DNA from: Thiobacillus sp. 65-1059 | Lineage (GTDB): Bacteria > Pseudomonadota > Gammaproteobacteria > Burkholderiales > Thiobacillaceae | Length of the DNA stretch: 64,000 nucleotides | NCBI GenBank assembly: GCA_001897675.1 | Contig: MKUE01000110.1 | Span: 1-64,000, forward strand | Reading direction: 5' to 3' | In this document: positions 9,473 through 19,241 of the stretch, piece after piece | Position numbering within the stretch: position 1 is the stretch's first letter | Layout: every line of letters begins with the position of its first letter | Position numbers and translations under genes: made by a program | Notes under the pieces: model-generated | What the model saw: the letters and a program-made list of their open reading frames with translations, nothing else | Database searches by the model: none | Told to the model about the DNA's origin: nothing

Positions 9473-10810
9473 ATGCGAGCAGAATCCCGTTTCGGGTACA
9501 AGCAGGCGCACGTTCTCAATCAAGGGCGGGGCGTCCCGTTTGCGCTGCTGTTGCTGGGCACGGTCGCAATGCCGGCGCATGCCTTGCCCAGCTATGCCCG
9601 ACAGACCGGGCAGGATTGCATCGCCTGTCACGTCGGCGGATTCGGCCCGCAACTCACGCCCTACGGCATCCGCTTCAAGCTGGGCGGCTACAGCGACAGC
9701 GACGGCAAGCCCGGGCACATCCCGCTTTCGGCCATGCTTCGGGGCTCCTGGACACACACCCGCCAGGACCAGGCCGGCGGCGCGGCACCGCATTACGGAA
9801 CGAACGACAATGGCACGCTGGACGAGGCATCGATTTTTCTTGCGGGCAAGCTGGTCGGCCAGATGGGGACTTTCATTCAGGCCACGTATTCCGGTGTCGA
9901 TCGCGTGAGTTCGCTCGACAACGTCGATGCACGCTACGCACACACGCTGACGCTCGCCGGCAAGGACGCGACGGTGGGCGTTTCGCTCAACAACAATCCC
10001 AGCATCCAGGATCCGTTCAACACCCTGCCTGCCTGGGGATTCCCGTACACCTCGTCGGATCTGGCGCCGACGCCCGCCGCAGCACCGCTGATCAATGGCG
10101 GCCTGGCCGGGCATGTGGCCGGCTTGTCCGCCTATGGTTTCTGGAACGACTCGGTGTATGCCGAGGTGGGCGCATACCGCACCCTCTCCGCCTCCGCGCT
10201 CAATGCGATTGGCATTCCCGACGACGGGGGCGTGCTGAGCTCGCCCGCGACTTACTGGCGTCTGGGCTTCTTCAACGATCTCCGGAAACAGAACTGGTCG
10301 CTCGGCCTGTTCGGACTGAATGCCGCCTTGCAACCCGACCGCAATGGCGGCCCCTCGGATAGATACAACGATATCGGCGCGGACGCGTCTTACCAGTTCC
10401 TGGGTACGCGTCGCCACATCGGCACGATCAATGCCCGTTATACCCACGAGCGGCAAACGCGCAACGCGTCCTTTGCCGTCGGCGAGGCAAGCAATCGGAA
10501 AGGATCGCTCAACGAGTTCCAGGTCAATGCCTCGTATTACTACAACCAGACCTGGGGAATGACCGCCGGTCATTTCACGATCAATGGAAGCCACGACGCC
10601 ACCCTGTACGACATCTCGGGCGCCCCGGATTCTGCCGGCTACCTCCTGCAGGCCGACTGGACGCCATTCGGGAAGGAAACCTCGTGGGGTGCGCCCTGGG
10701 TGAATGTACGGCTGGGCCTGCAATACACGATGTACACCAAATTCGATGGCACAGGCAGTCACGCCGGCGATAACGACACCACCTATCTGTTTGCCTGGAC
10801 ATCATTCTGA
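9473..10810 (+). CDS. Cyc2-like fused monoheme cytochrome / outer-membrane beta-barrel protein
   Basis: N-terminal signal region, single heme motif in ALPSYARQTGQDCIACHVGGFGPQLTPYGIRFKLGGY, then about 380 aa rich in alternating/aromatic strands ending in aromatic F (YLFAWTSF). Confidence 0.75.
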   Translation: MRAESRFGYKQAHVLNQGRGVPFALLLLGTVAMPAHALPSYARQTGQDCIACHVGGFGPQLTPYGIRFKLGGYSDSDGKPGHIPLSAMLRGSWTHTRQDQAGGAAPHYGTNDNGTLDEASIFLAGKLVGQMGTFIQATYSGVDRVSSLDNVDARYAHTLTLAGKDATVGVSLNNNPSIQDPFNTLPAWGFPYTSSDLAPTPAAAPLINGGLAGHVAGLSAYGFWNDSVYAEVGAYRTLSASALNAIGIPDDGGVLSSPATYWRLGFFNDLRKQNWSLGLFGLNAALQPDRNGGPSDRYNDIGADASYQFLGTRRHIGTINARYTHERQTRNASFAVGEASNRKGSLNEFQVNASYYYNQTWGMTAGHFTINGSHDATLYDISGAPDSAGYLLQADWTPFGKETSWGAPWVNVRLGLQYTMYTKFDGTGSHAGDNDTTYLFAWTSF

Positions 10811-10830
10811 ACTTACAAGAGGACATCACC

Positions 10831-11226
10831 ATGCGTTCCCGCCAGTCTCTTTCGGCAGTTTTTTTCGTCTGCCTGACACTCGCCGGGCTGTCCGGCATCA
10901 GCCCGGCTGCACATGCAGCCGGCGACCCAAAACGCGGGGCGGACACCTTTGCACAGGAATGCGCCGTATGCCACAGCGTCCTGGAAGGCCATAACAAGAT
11001 GGGCCCGTCGCTGTTCGCCGTCGTCGGCCGCAAGGCGGGCAGCATTGCAGATTACGTTTATTCAGCGCCGATGAAGCAAAGCAACTTTGCCTGGGGTCCC
11101 GACAAGCTCGATGCCTATATTGCGCATCCCGAACAGGTGGTGCCCGGCGACAAGATGCGCTACCACGGCCTGGCAGACGCGAAAGACCGGGCCGACGTCA
11201 TTGCCTATCTGAACACCCTACACTGA
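10831..11226 (+). CDS. Class I c-type cytochrome (cytochrome c2-like)
   Basis: Signal peptide, GDPKRGADTFAQECAVCHSVLEGHNKMGPSLFAVVGRKAGSIADYVYS...PGDKMRYHGLADAKDRADVIAYLNTLH. Confidence 0.92.
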   Translation: MRSRQSLSAVFFVCLTLAGLSGISPAAHAAGDPKRGADTFAQECAVCHSVLEGHNKMGPSLFAVVGRKAGSIADYVYSAPMKQSNFAWGPDKLDAYIAHPEQVVPGDKMRYHGLADAKDRADVIAYLNTLH

Positions 11227-11332
11227 ATCGCCGGATAGCGGCCTGCGCCTTGCCGGACCGGCCGACGTGAGCGGGGCACAAGTCAAAAACTGTTAAAATT
11301 CCCCGTTTTTCAAGCATTTCCGGGAATCCGCC

Positions 11333-12925
11333 GTGCTCACCGCTTCCAGCATCACCCTGCAATTCGCAGCCAAACCCCTGTTCGAGAACGTCAACGTCAA
11401 GTTCGGCGACGGCAACCGCTATGGCCTGATCGGCGCCAACGGCTGCGGCAAGTCGACCTTCATGAAAATCCTCGCCGGCGAACTCGAGCCCACTTCGGGC
11501 AATGTCTCGCTCGACCCCGGCGAGCGCATGGCCTGGCTGCGCCAGGACCAGTTCGGCTACGAGGACCAGCGCGTGCTCGACGTGGTGCTGCAGGGCCACG
11601 CCGAGATGTGGCAGGTGATGCGGGAAAAGGACGCCATCTACATGAACCCGGAGGCGAGCGAGGAAGACTACCTGCACGCCGCCGAACTGGAAGCCCGGTT
11701 CGGCGAGATGGGCGGCTACGACGCCGAGGCGCGCGCCGGCGAACTGCTGCTCGGCGTCGGCATCCCCACCGAACAGCACAACGGCACCATGAGCCAGATC
11801 GCGCCCGGCTTCAAGCTGCGCGTGCTGCTGACGCAGGCGTTGTTCTCCAACCCCGACATCCTGCTGCTCGACGAACCGACCAACAACCTCGACATCAACA
11901 CCATCCGCTGGCTGGAAAACGTGCTGAACGAGAGCAACGCCACCATCATCGTCATCTCGCACGACCGCCACTTCCTGAACCAGGTCTGCACCCACATGGC
12001 CGACCTCGACTTCGGCACCATCAAGGTCTACCCGGGCAACTACGACGACTACATGCTGGCCTCGACCCAGGCCAAGGAACGCCAGGCCAGTGCCAACGCC
12101 AAGGCCAAGGACAAGGTCGCCGAACTGCAGGAATTCGTGCGCCGCTTCTCGGCCAATAAGTCGAAGGCGCGCCAGGCCACCAGCCGCCTGAAGATGATCG
12201 ACAAGATCAAGATCGAGGACTTCAAGCCGAGTTCGCGGCAGAACCCCTACATCCGCTTCGAGCCGGAGAAGGCGCTGCACCGCCGCGCGCTCGAGGTCGA
12301 GAACCTCAAGTTCGGCTACGACGACACGCCGCTGTTCAGCAATCTCGGCTTCTCGCTGGAAGCCGGCGAAAAGATGGCCGTCATCGGCGGCAACGGGGTC
12401 GGCAAATCCACCCTGATGAAGCTCCTGATGGGCGAACTGACGCCGCAGTTCGGCGAGGTGCGCTGGAGTGAGAACGCCAACGTCGGCTACTTCTCGCAGG
12501 ACCACGTCGCCGACTTCGACATGGACAAGAACCTCACCGACTGGATGCACCAGTGGACCCAGCCGGGCGACGACGAACAGGTGCTGCGCGGCATCCTCGG
12601 GCGGCTCTTGTTCTCCGGCGACGACGTGAAGAAATCGGTGCGCGTGCTGTCCGGCGGCGAAAAGGGCCGCATGCTGTACGGCAAGCTGATGCTCGGCCGC
12701 CACAACGTGCTGGTGATGGACGAGCCGACCAACCACATGGACATGGAATCGATCGAGTCGCTCAACCTCGCGCTGGATCTGTTCAAGGGCACGCTGATCT
12801 TCGTTTCGCACGACCGCCAGTTCGTCTCGAGTCTGGCCACGCGCATCCTCGAAATCACCCCCGAGGGCGTCGAGTTCTACATGGGCGGCTACGACGAGTA
12901 CCTGCATTCGAAGGGCCTCGAATGA
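11333..12925 (+). CDS. ABC-F family ATPase (YbiT-type)
   Basis: Two ABC domains ([47 protein letters not shown]); GTG start. Confidence 0.93.
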   Translation: MLTASSITLQFAAKPLFENVNVKFGDGNRYGLIGANGCGKSTFMKILAGELEPTSGNVSLDPGERMAWLRQDQFGYEDQRVLDVVLQGHAEMWQVMREKDAIYMNPEASEEDYLHAAELEARFGEMGGYDAEARAGELLLGVGIPTEQHNGTMSQIAPGFKLRVLLTQALFSNPDILLLDEPTNNLDINTIRWLENVLNESNATIIVISHDRHFLNQVCTHMADLDFGTIKVYPGNYDDYMLASTQAKERQASANAKAKDKVAELQEFVRRFSANKSKARQATSRLKMIDKIKIEDFKPSSRQNPYIRFEPEKALHRRALEVENLKFGYDDTPLFSNLGFSLEAGEKMAVIGGNGVGKSTLMKLLMGELTPQFGEVRWSENANVGYFSQDHVADFDMDKNLTDWMHQWTQPGDDEQVLRGILGRLLFSGDDVKKSVRVLSGGEKGRMLYGKLMLGRHNVLVMDEPTNHMDMESIESLNLALDLFKGTLIFVSHDRQFVSSLATRILEITPEGVEFYMGGYDEYLHSKGLE

Positions 12926-13677
12926 GCGAAGTCGTCGTCATCGGCCTCGGCCAGCTCGGCCGCGTGTTCGCCGGCGGCCTGCTGCGCGCCGGGCGCACAG
13001 TCGTCCCGCTCAACCGCGGCGACGACATGGCGACGCTGGCGCAGGCCCACCCCGCGCCGGAGCTGGTGCTGGTGGCGGTGGCCGAGAACGACCTGCACGG
13101 CGTGCTGACGGCCCTGCCCGTGGCCTGGAAACCGCGCGTCGCGCTGATCCAGAACGAGCTGCTGCCGCGCGACTGGCAAGCGCACGGCTACGTGGACCCC
13201 ACGGTGATCTCGGTGTGGTTCGAGAAAAAGAAGGGCATCGACGCCAAGCCGCTGATCGCCTCGCCCGTGGCCGGCCCGGGCGCCGCGCTGCTGTGCCGCG
13301 CGCTCGCCGCCATCGACCTGCCGTGCCGCGAAGTCGCGCCCGGCGACGCGCTGCTGTTCGAGCTGGTGCGGAAGAACGTCTACATCCTCACCACCAATAT
13401 CGCGGGCTTGAAAACCGGCGGCACGGTATCGCAGCTGTGGACGCAGCACGAGGCGTTCGCGCGCCAGGTGGCAAACGAGGTGATGGACATCCAGGAGGCG
13501 CTCAGCTCCGTCAGACACGACCGCGACAAGCTCATCGCCGGCATGCTGGAAGCCTTCGACGGCGACCCCGATCACAGCTGTACCGGACGTTCGGCGTCGG
13601 CGCGGCTGGCACGCGCAATCGGGCACGCGGACGAGTTCGGCTTGGACGTGCCCGTCCTGCGGGCATTGGCGGGCTGA
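12922..13677 (+). CDS. NAD(P)-binding Rossmann-fold protein (ketopantoate reductase-like)
   Basis: [24 protein letters not shown] glycine-rich motif; ATGA overlap with the upstream gene. Confidence 0.65.
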   Translation: MSEVVVIGLGQLGRVFAGGLLRAGRTVVPLNRGDDMATLAQAHPAPELVLVAVAENDLHGVLTALPVAWKPRVALIQNELLPRDWQAHGYVDPTVISVWFEKKKGIDAKPLIASPVAGPGAALLCRALAAIDLPCREVAPGDALLFELVRKNVYILTTNIAGLKTGGTVSQLWTQHEAFARQVANEVMDIQEALSSVRHDRDKLIAGMLEAFDGDPDHSCTGRSASARLARAIGHADEFGLDVPVLRALAG

Positions 13678-13692
13678 GCCGCGCGCGGGCGG

Positions 13693-14172
13693 TCAGATTG
13701 CGCCGTCCCCGGGGCTTTTCGCGTCGCCGCCGACCACGCCCGCACGGTCGAACGGCAGCCAGCTGGGCGAGCGGTCGGTTTTGACGCGGCCCTTGATGCG
13801 GTAGGGCACCCCGTGCTTCAGCGATTCCGGCGGCAGGGTCTTGATCTGCTGGATCAGGTGCTTCGACTGCACGACCGCGTCCACCCGCAACAGCGTGCCG
13901 GACGTCGCCGCAATCAGCGTCGGCACGCGCGCCAGCCCCCGCGCAAACGGACGCCCGTTCACCTCCAGCTCGAAATCCAGCGCCTCGATCTTCAGATCGA
14001 AGTCGTTCGGATTGCTGATCCGCAAGCCCACGTCGAAGCGCTGCTCGAACAGGCCGAGGCTCTTGACGTCGATTTCGGCGACGCTCACCCTGGGGGCGAC
14101 GGCGTTCGGCGGCAGGCCGGAACAGGCGGCGAGGCCGAGCGCGAGAAGCAGAACGAGCAGACGCTGCAACAT
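13693..14172 (-). CDS. LEA type 2 family lipoprotein
   Basis: Lipobox LGLAACSG and VGLRISNPNDFDLKIEALDFELEVNGRPFARG. Confidence 0.82.
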   Translation of the reverse strand: MLQRLLVLLLALGLAACSGLPPNAVAPRVSVAEIDVKSLGLFEQRFDVGLRISNPNDFDLKIEALDFELEVNGRPFARGLARVPTLIAATSGTLLRVDAVVQSKHLIQQIKTLPPESLKHGVPYRIKGRVKTDRSPSWLPFDRAGVVGGDAKSPGDGAI

Positions 14173-14179
14173 GGAAAGC

Positions 14180-15058
14180 CTATCGAATCTGCGCCAGCAG
14201 CTGGGCGGCCATGCGCGCGGCTTGCGCCGCATAGCCGCCGCCGAACAGGTTGGCGTGGTTGAGGATGTGGTAAAGGTTGTAGAGCGTCTTGCGCACCGCA
14301 TAACCCGGGTCGAGCGGCCAGGCCGCACGATAGGCGGCGTAAAAATCCGCTGCGAAACCGCCGAACAGTTCGCTCATCGCGAGGTCGCATTCGCGGTCGC
14401 CGACATAGCTCGCCGGATCGAAAATCACCGGTGCTCCATCGGCGAGGTAGCCGTGGTTGCCGCCCCACAGATCGCCGTGCAGCAGCGAAGGCGCCGGCGC
14501 ATAACCGTCGAAGAAAGCGTCCAGCTCGTCCAGCAGCACCTCGCCGTCGCGCTGCAGCGCGCCGCCGTAGCCGTTCTGCGCGGCCAGCCGCAACTGGAAG
14601 CCGAGCCGTTCGTCGCGCCAGAACGCGATCCAGTCGCGCGCCCAGCCATTGCGCTGCGGCGTGCTGCCGATCCAGTTGTCGTGCGCCCAGCCGAATTGGG
14701 ATTGCGGCACGCGATGCTGCAGCGCCAGCCGTTCACCCAGGCAGGCGGCATCGCCGTTGCCGCGCAGGTCGAGATACTCCAGCACCAGAAAGGCCTGGCC
14801 CGCCGCCGCGCCCGTGCACAGCGGCTGCGGCACCCGTACCCCCTGCGCAGCGGCGAGCGCATGCAGCGCAGCCGCCTCGGCCTCGAACATCGGCAGGCGC
14901 TGCGCCCGATTCGCCTTGACGAAATAGCGGCGCGCACCGTCGCTCATGCCGAAGGCCTGGTTGATGTCGCCGCCGCCTATCGGGCTCAGCGCGCCCGCCG
15001 CGAACGGCGTGCCGCTGGCGGCAGCGATCGCTTCGGCAACGGCGGCAGCGAGCGTCAT
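14180..15058 (-). CDS. Fructosamine kinase family protein
   Basis: GGGDINQAFGMSDGARRYFVKANRA ... PSLLHGDLWGGNHGYLADGAPVIFDPASYVGDRECDLAMSELFGGF. Confidence 0.9.
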   Translation of the reverse strand: MTLAAAVAEAIAAASGTPFAAGALSPIGGGDINQAFGMSDGARRYFVKANRAQRLPMFEAEAAALHALAAAQGVRVPQPLCTGAAAGQAFLVLEYLDLRGNGDAACLGERLALQHRVPQSQFGWAHDNWIGSTPQRNGWARDWIAFWRDERLGFQLRLAAQNGYGGALQRDGEVLLDELDAFFDGYAPAPSLLHGDLWGGNHGYLADGAPVIFDPASYVGDRECDLAMSELFGGFAADFYAAYRAAWPLDPGYAVRKTLYNLYHILNHANLFGGGYAAQAARMAAQLLAQIR

Positions 15059-15070
15059 GCGGGCAGCGCC

Positions 15071-15097
15071 CAAACAAAACGCGCCCCGGAGGGCGCG
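15071..15097 (-). terminator. Intrinsic terminator downstream of the DUF971 gene
   Basis: Minus strand GCGCCCTCCGGGGCGC stem followed by GTTTTGTTTG. Confidence 0.65.
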
Positions 15098-15129
15098 CTG
15101 GGCAAGGCACGGCGGACGCGCATCGCGGC

Positions 15130-15528
15130 TTACTTGCCCCTGGGACGCTGCTCGAACATTTTGGCGATGCCGGGGTCGCGCGAGGCGCCGGCGGCCTCCA
15201 TGCGCCTGAGGTACTCGTCCCACAGCGCGGCCTGATTGGTGCCGAGGTCGTGGAGATATTCCCAGGAATAAATCCCGGTGTCGTGGCCGTCGGAAAAAAA
15301 GAAATTGATGCCGTAGAGGCCGACCGGCTCGGCGGCGTTGATCAGCACGTCGCGCTTGCCGACCTGCAGCACCTCCTGGCCGGGGCCGTGGCCGCGCACT
15401 TCGGCGGACGGCGAGTAGACGCGCAGGAACTCGAACGGCAGCTCGAACCGCGCACCGTCGGTAAACGCGATTTCAAGCTTGCGCGAAGCCTGGTGGAGCT
15501 TGATGTCGGTAGGAGTGGGAATGGCCAT
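15130..15528 (-). CDS. DUF971 / gamma-butyrobetaine hydroxylase-like N-terminal domain protein
   Basis: PTDIKLHQASRKLEIAFTDGARFELPFEFLRVYSPSAEVRGHGPGQ... GINFFFSDGHDTGIYSWEYL. Confidence 0.88.
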   Translation of the reverse strand: MAIPTPTDIKLHQASRKLEIAFTDGARFELPFEFLRVYSPSAEVRGHGPGQEVLQVGKRDVLINAAEPVGLYGINFFFSDGHDTGIYSWEYLHDLGTNQAALWDEYLRRMEAAGASRDPGIAKMFEQRPRGK

Positions 15529-15629
15529 GATTGAAGCGCTCGAAATGAATTTGGCCCCAAGTGTAAACCCGCGATGCAGAGATAAAACCCCGGCAAGGCA
15601 AGGGCTGAAACCGATGGTGACCTGAAAAC

Positions 15630-15706
15630 TGGCGCGCCCGGCGCGATTCGAACGCACGACCCCTGCCTTCGGAGGGCAGTACTCTATCCAGCTGAGCTAC
15701 GGGCGC
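15630..15706 (-). tRNA. tRNA-Arg (anticodon CCG)
   Basis: Minus strand GCGCCCGTAGCTCAGCTGGATAGAGTACTGCCCTCCGAAGGCAGGGGTCGTGCGTTCGAATCGCGCCGGGCGCGCCA; full cloverleaf, loop CTCCGAA, encoded CCA. Confidence 0.96.
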
Positions 15707-15787
15707 AAAGTCGGCGAAGCATAGCCGGTTTGCCGCGCGCCGTCCATCCGCCGGGGGCCCGCCCTTTCCTGTCGGGGCTGCTTTCCT

Positions 15788-15793
15788 TATAAT
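15788..15793 (+). promoter_or_regulatory. Candidate -10 element (TATAAT) upstream of the diheme cytochrome c5 gene
   Basis: Perfect TATAAT 38 bp before the ATG at 15831; no clear -35 assigned. Confidence 0.45.
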
Positions 15794-15830
15794 CGCGGCT
15801 TTCGATGCCACCCCCACTAAGGATAATTTC

Positions 15831-16616
15831 ATGGCCGATTCGCACGCCAAGATGACCCAAGCCACCCCGCAGGAAGTCATCATTTCCGTTGTCGCCGGAC
15901 TGTTCGCGCCCCTGCTGGCGATTTTCCTGATCGTGATGCTGGTGCTCGGCATCCAGGACAACCACAAGCCGGACACCACGAGCGATGCCGCCCAGAAAGC
16001 CACCCTCGCGCGCATCAAGCCGGTCGCGCAGCTGGCCGCGCTCGACGCCAGCGCCCCCAAGGTCGAAAAATCCGCCCAGGAAGTCTACGATGCCGTGTGC
16101 GCCGCGTGCCACGCCGCCGGCGCACTGGGCGCGCCCAAGTTCGAAAACAAGGGCGACTGGAGCGGCCGCCTCGGCCAGGGCTACGACACCCTGGTCAAGC
16201 ATGCCATCGAAGGCATTCGCCAGATGCCCCCGCGCGGCGGCGGCGACCTGTCCGACACGGAAGTGGCGCGCGCGGTGGCCTACATGGCCAACTCGGCAGG
16301 CGCCAGCTTCAAGGCGCCGGAAGCGGGCGCGCCGGCCGCACCCGCTGCGGCCGGCAAACCCGACCCGGCCAAAGGCAAGCTCGTCTACGAAGCCAATTGC
16401 GTGGCCTGTCACGCGAGCGGCGTAGCCGGCGCGCCCAAGCTGGGCGACAAGGCGGCCTGGGATGCGCGCGTGGCTCAAGGCTATGCGACGCTGTACAGCC
16501 ATGCGCTGAACGGCATTCGCGGCATGCCCGCCAAGGGCGGCAACGCCAGCCTGTCGGAAGCCGATCTGACGAATGCGGTGGCTTACCTGTTCGTCGAGGC
16601 CGGCGGCAAGCTCTAA
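15831..16616 (+). CDS. Membrane-anchored diheme cytochrome c (two c5-type domains)
   Basis: N-terminal TM helix; CAACH and CVACH motifs in two similar domains (GAPK...MPPRGG / MPAKGG). Confidence 0.92.
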   Translation: MADSHAKMTQATPQEVIISVVAGLFAPLLAIFLIVMLVLGIQDNHKPDTTSDAAQKATLARIKPVAQLAALDASAPKVEKSAQEVYDAVCAACHAAGALGAPKFENKGDWSGRLGQGYDTLVKHAIEGIRQMPPRGGGDLSDTEVARAVAYMANSAGASFKAPEAGAPAAPAAAGKPDPAKGKLVYEANCVACHASGVAGAPKLGDKAAWDARVAQGYATLYSHALNGIRGMPAKGGNASLSEADLTNAVAYLFVEAGGKL

Positions 16617-16655
16617 GGCGTGACGGGGCCATCCGGACAAGCGGCGTACAGTTCG

Positions 16656-17228
16656 ATGAAAACCACGGTTTTCCTGATCGCGTCGGCGGCGGCTGTGCTG
16701 CTTGCCTGCGGCCAAGCCGAAGAGGCCGTCGTGCCGCAACTCCCGCAGGCCGAACCGGCGCCTGTGGCCCAGCCCGTCGAAACGCCGCCTGCGCTGCAGG
16801 CCGCGGCGGCGCCCAGGCCGGAAGCGACCGCGGTAGCTGAAGCCACGCCTGCGCCACAGCCCGCAGCCGCCCCGGCGCCCCGGCCCGCTGCGCCGAGCAA
16901 GCCTGCGGCAGCCCAACCCGATGCAGCCGACCGCGCCCAACCGGCGCCTGCCGACGAGGCCGCGGCCAGCGCCGCCAAGCCCGACCCCGCGCACGGCCAG
17001 CAGGTTTATCGCCAGGCGTGCGCTTTCTGCCACGACAAGGGCGTGGCTGGCGCACCGAAAGCCGGCGATGCTGCCGCCTGGGGCCCACGCCTGGCACAGG
17101 GCCTGGACACCCTCTATGCCTCCGCCTTGCAAGGCAAGGGCGCAATGCCGGCCCGAGGCGGCAACCCGGCGCTGGCAGACACCGACGTCAAGGCCGCGGT
17201 GGATCACCTCGCCGCGCAGTCGCGCTAA
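16656..17228 (+). CDS. c5-type monoheme cytochrome lipoprotein with Ala/Pro-rich linker
   Basis: Lipobox-like AVLLACG, about 90 aa Ala/Pro-rich region, CAFCH...GAPKAGDAAAWGPRLAQG...MPARGG. Confidence 0.88.
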   Translation: MKTTVFLIASAAAVLLACGQAEEAVVPQLPQAEPAPVAQPVETPPALQAAAAPRPEATAVAEATPAPQPAAAPAPRPAAPSKPAAAQPDAADRAQPAPADEAAASAAKPDPAHGQQVYRQACAFCHDKGVAGAPKAGDAAAWGPRLAQGLDTLYASALQGKGAMPARGGNPALADTDVKAAVDHLAAQSR

Positions 17229-17236
17229 ACCTCATC

Positions 17237-17965
17237 ATGCCGCTCGTCTGCCCAAAGTGCGGGAGCGAGCAAGTCCGCAGCGCGGCGCTGCACGCCCACG
17301 ACGGGGTGCGCCGCATGCTGCTGCACACCCCGCTACGCTGCCGCGACTGCCGCCATCGCTTCTGGGTGTTCAATCCGCTCAAGCCCTTGTTGCTGCTGGC
17401 GAGCGTCGGCGCGCTGGTCGGCGTGACCGCCTGGTTCGCCCTCGATCAGCACACTGCCGCCATACCGGCAGCGCAAGCACCCGATAGACTGCCGCACACC
17501 CGTGCCGCGCAGGGCGATGCCGAAGCGCAATTGCAGCTGGGGCTGCGCTACGCCGAGGGCGACGGGGTGATCCAGAACGACAAGGAAGCCGCCAAGTGGT
17601 TTGCCCTGGCAGCCCGACAGGGCCTGGCCGAGGCGCAATATCAATACGGCCTTGCGCTGTTGGAAGGGCGCGGCGTGGTGCAGGATTATCGCGCGGCTTT
17701 CGGTTGGCTCGAAAAGCCGGCGCAGCGCGGCTACGCCAAGGCGCAATACAGCCTGGGCGAACTCTACCGCTACGGTACCGGCACCGCGGTCGACAAGGCG
17801 CGCGCCTACCTGTGGTTCAACCTCGCCGCTGCGCAGGGCGTGGACGCTGCCGCCAAGGCGCGCGACAGCCTGGTATGGCAGCTGAAACCCGAGCAGATCG
17901 CGGCCATGCAGGAAGAGGCGCGGCATATGAGCCGCAACACGGCCGCGCCCGCGGCTGCCCCCTGA
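17237..17965 (+). CDS. Zinc-ribbon, TM and Sel1-repeat protein
   Basis: CPKCGS...LRCRDCRHRF, one TM helix, then Sel1 repeats (EAQLQLGLRYAEGDGVIQNDKEAAKWFALAARQG...). Confidence 0.82.
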   Translation: MPLVCPKCGSEQVRSAALHAHDGVRRMLLHTPLRCRDCRHRFWVFNPLKPLLLLASVGALVGVTAWFALDQHTAAIPAAQAPDRLPHTRAAQGDAEAQLQLGLRYAEGDGVIQNDKEAAKWFALAARQGLAEAQYQYGLALLEGRGVVQDYRAAFGWLEKPAQRGYAKAQYSLGELYRYGTGTAVDKARAYLWFNLAAAQGVDAAAKARDSLVWQLKPEQIAAMQEEARHMSRNTAAPAAAP

Positions 17966-17981
17966 GCGACTTCTTCGCCAG

Positions 17982-19241
17982 TTACGGATGCGCGTGGGTC
18001 GCGTCCGCATCCACGTCCAGCGGCCACAGCCGATGCGCGTCCAGCTTCATCCGGGCATCGATGGCCAGCGCGCTCAATTGCGTCTGCTGCGCCTGCAGGC
18101 GCCCTTCCAGCGCCAGCCGGCGATTGAGCAGCACCTGATCGAGGCTGCCTTCGCCCAGGCTGTAAGCGCGCGCCGCCAGCCGTTCCGCTTCATCCAGCGC
18201 CTGCGCGGCACGGTCGGCCTGCTGCCAGTTGGCAGCCTGCGCCGCCGCCGCTTCGAAATCGGCGCGTGCCTCCTGGCGTAACCGCTGCTCCAGCCGGATG
18301 ACGGCATCCTGCGCGGCAGCGCTCAACTGCTCGGCAGCCTGCTGATCGAAACGCCGGGCCGCGCCCGGCAGGGTCAGTCCGAGATTCAGTCCCAGCACGT
18401 GTTCGTTGCCGCCGGCCTCGTTTTTGTAGAACACGCCGACGCTGGGATCGGCGCTGCGGTGCTGCGCCAGCTTGCGCGCCTCGGCCTGCAGCACCTCGGC
18501 CTGGCGGCGCGCGCGCGTGAGCTCGTGGTTGTGCGCCAGCACGGCGACGACGTAGTCCTCCGCCGTCCCGGCAGGCGGCAGCGGCAGCGGCAAGGCGCCG
18601 TCCGCCGCGACCGGCAGCGCGGGATATTGCGCCAACAGGCGGCTGCGCGCCTGCTGCTCGCGCGCGCTCGCCTGCTGCTGCTGCAGGCGGACCTGCGCCA
18701 GCGCCGCTTCGGCATTGACGCGCTCGGCGCGCGGCGACTCGCCCAGACGAATCCGCGCATTCACGACCGCGAGCTGCTGTTCGGCGAGCTGAAGCTGCGC
18801 CTGCCAGAGCTGCGACTGACTGGCGACACCCAGCCAGTCGAACCATAACGCGAGCAGTTGCCGCCCGCTTTCATGCAGCGCTTCGCCCAGGTTCGCTTCG
18901 GCATGCGCGGTGAGGGCGCCGGCCAGGGCGCGGTCGGCGGCGGCGCGGGCGGGCAGCCGCAATGGACGCGACAGCGCCACCCCCCACTCGGCCTGGTTGT
19001 CGCGCGGCGTCGTCTGGACACGGCGCTGCGCCAGGTCCGTCCCCACCAGCCATTCTTCGCGCCCGCGCTGCAGACTCTGCCCGCGCAGTGCCTGCGCGGC
19101 CAGTTCGCCGCGCGCCTGGGCCACCATGGGCGAGGCCCACAGGGCCGCTTCCGCCGCCGCCGGGTCGGGCAGATAATCGGCGCGCGCATTGGCTGCGAAC
19201 GCCAGCGCGAGTGCGAGGGTCAGTTTGTGCACGGCATTCAT
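17982..19241 (-). CDS. TolC-family outer-membrane efflux protein (CusC/CzcC-like)
   Basis: Signal peptide MNAVHKLTLALALAFAANARA, long helical repeats; 4-bp overlap with the RND gene. Confidence 0.85.
   Translation of the reverse strand: MNAVHKLTLALALAFAANARADYLPDPAAAEAALWASPMVAQARGELAAQALRGQSLQRGREEWLVGTDLAQRRVQTTPRDNQAEWGVALSRPLRLPARAAADRALAGALTAHAEANLGEALHESGRQLLALWFDWLGVASQSQLWQAQLQLAEQQLAVVNARIRLGESPRAERVNAEAALAQVRLQQQQASAREQQARSRLLAQYPALPVAADGALPLPLPPAGTAEDYVVAVLAHNHELTRARRQAEVLQAEARKLAQHRSADPSVGVFYKNEAGGNEHVLGLNLGLTLPGAARRFDQQAAEQLSAAAQDAVIRLEQRLRQEARADFEAAAAQAANWQQADRAAQALDEAERLAARAYSLGEGSLDQVLLNRRLALEGRLQAQQTQLSALAIDARMKLDAHRLWPLDVDADATHAHP

Noticed and set aside
11198-12907. 569-aa minus-strand ORF
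   Set aside because: Antisense shadow of the ABC-F ATPase; V/H/L/Q-rich translation.
16741-16980. Repetitive Ala/Pro-coding stretch as a DNA repeat element
   Set aside because: Explained as the Ala/Pro-rich linker of the cytochrome lipoprotein.
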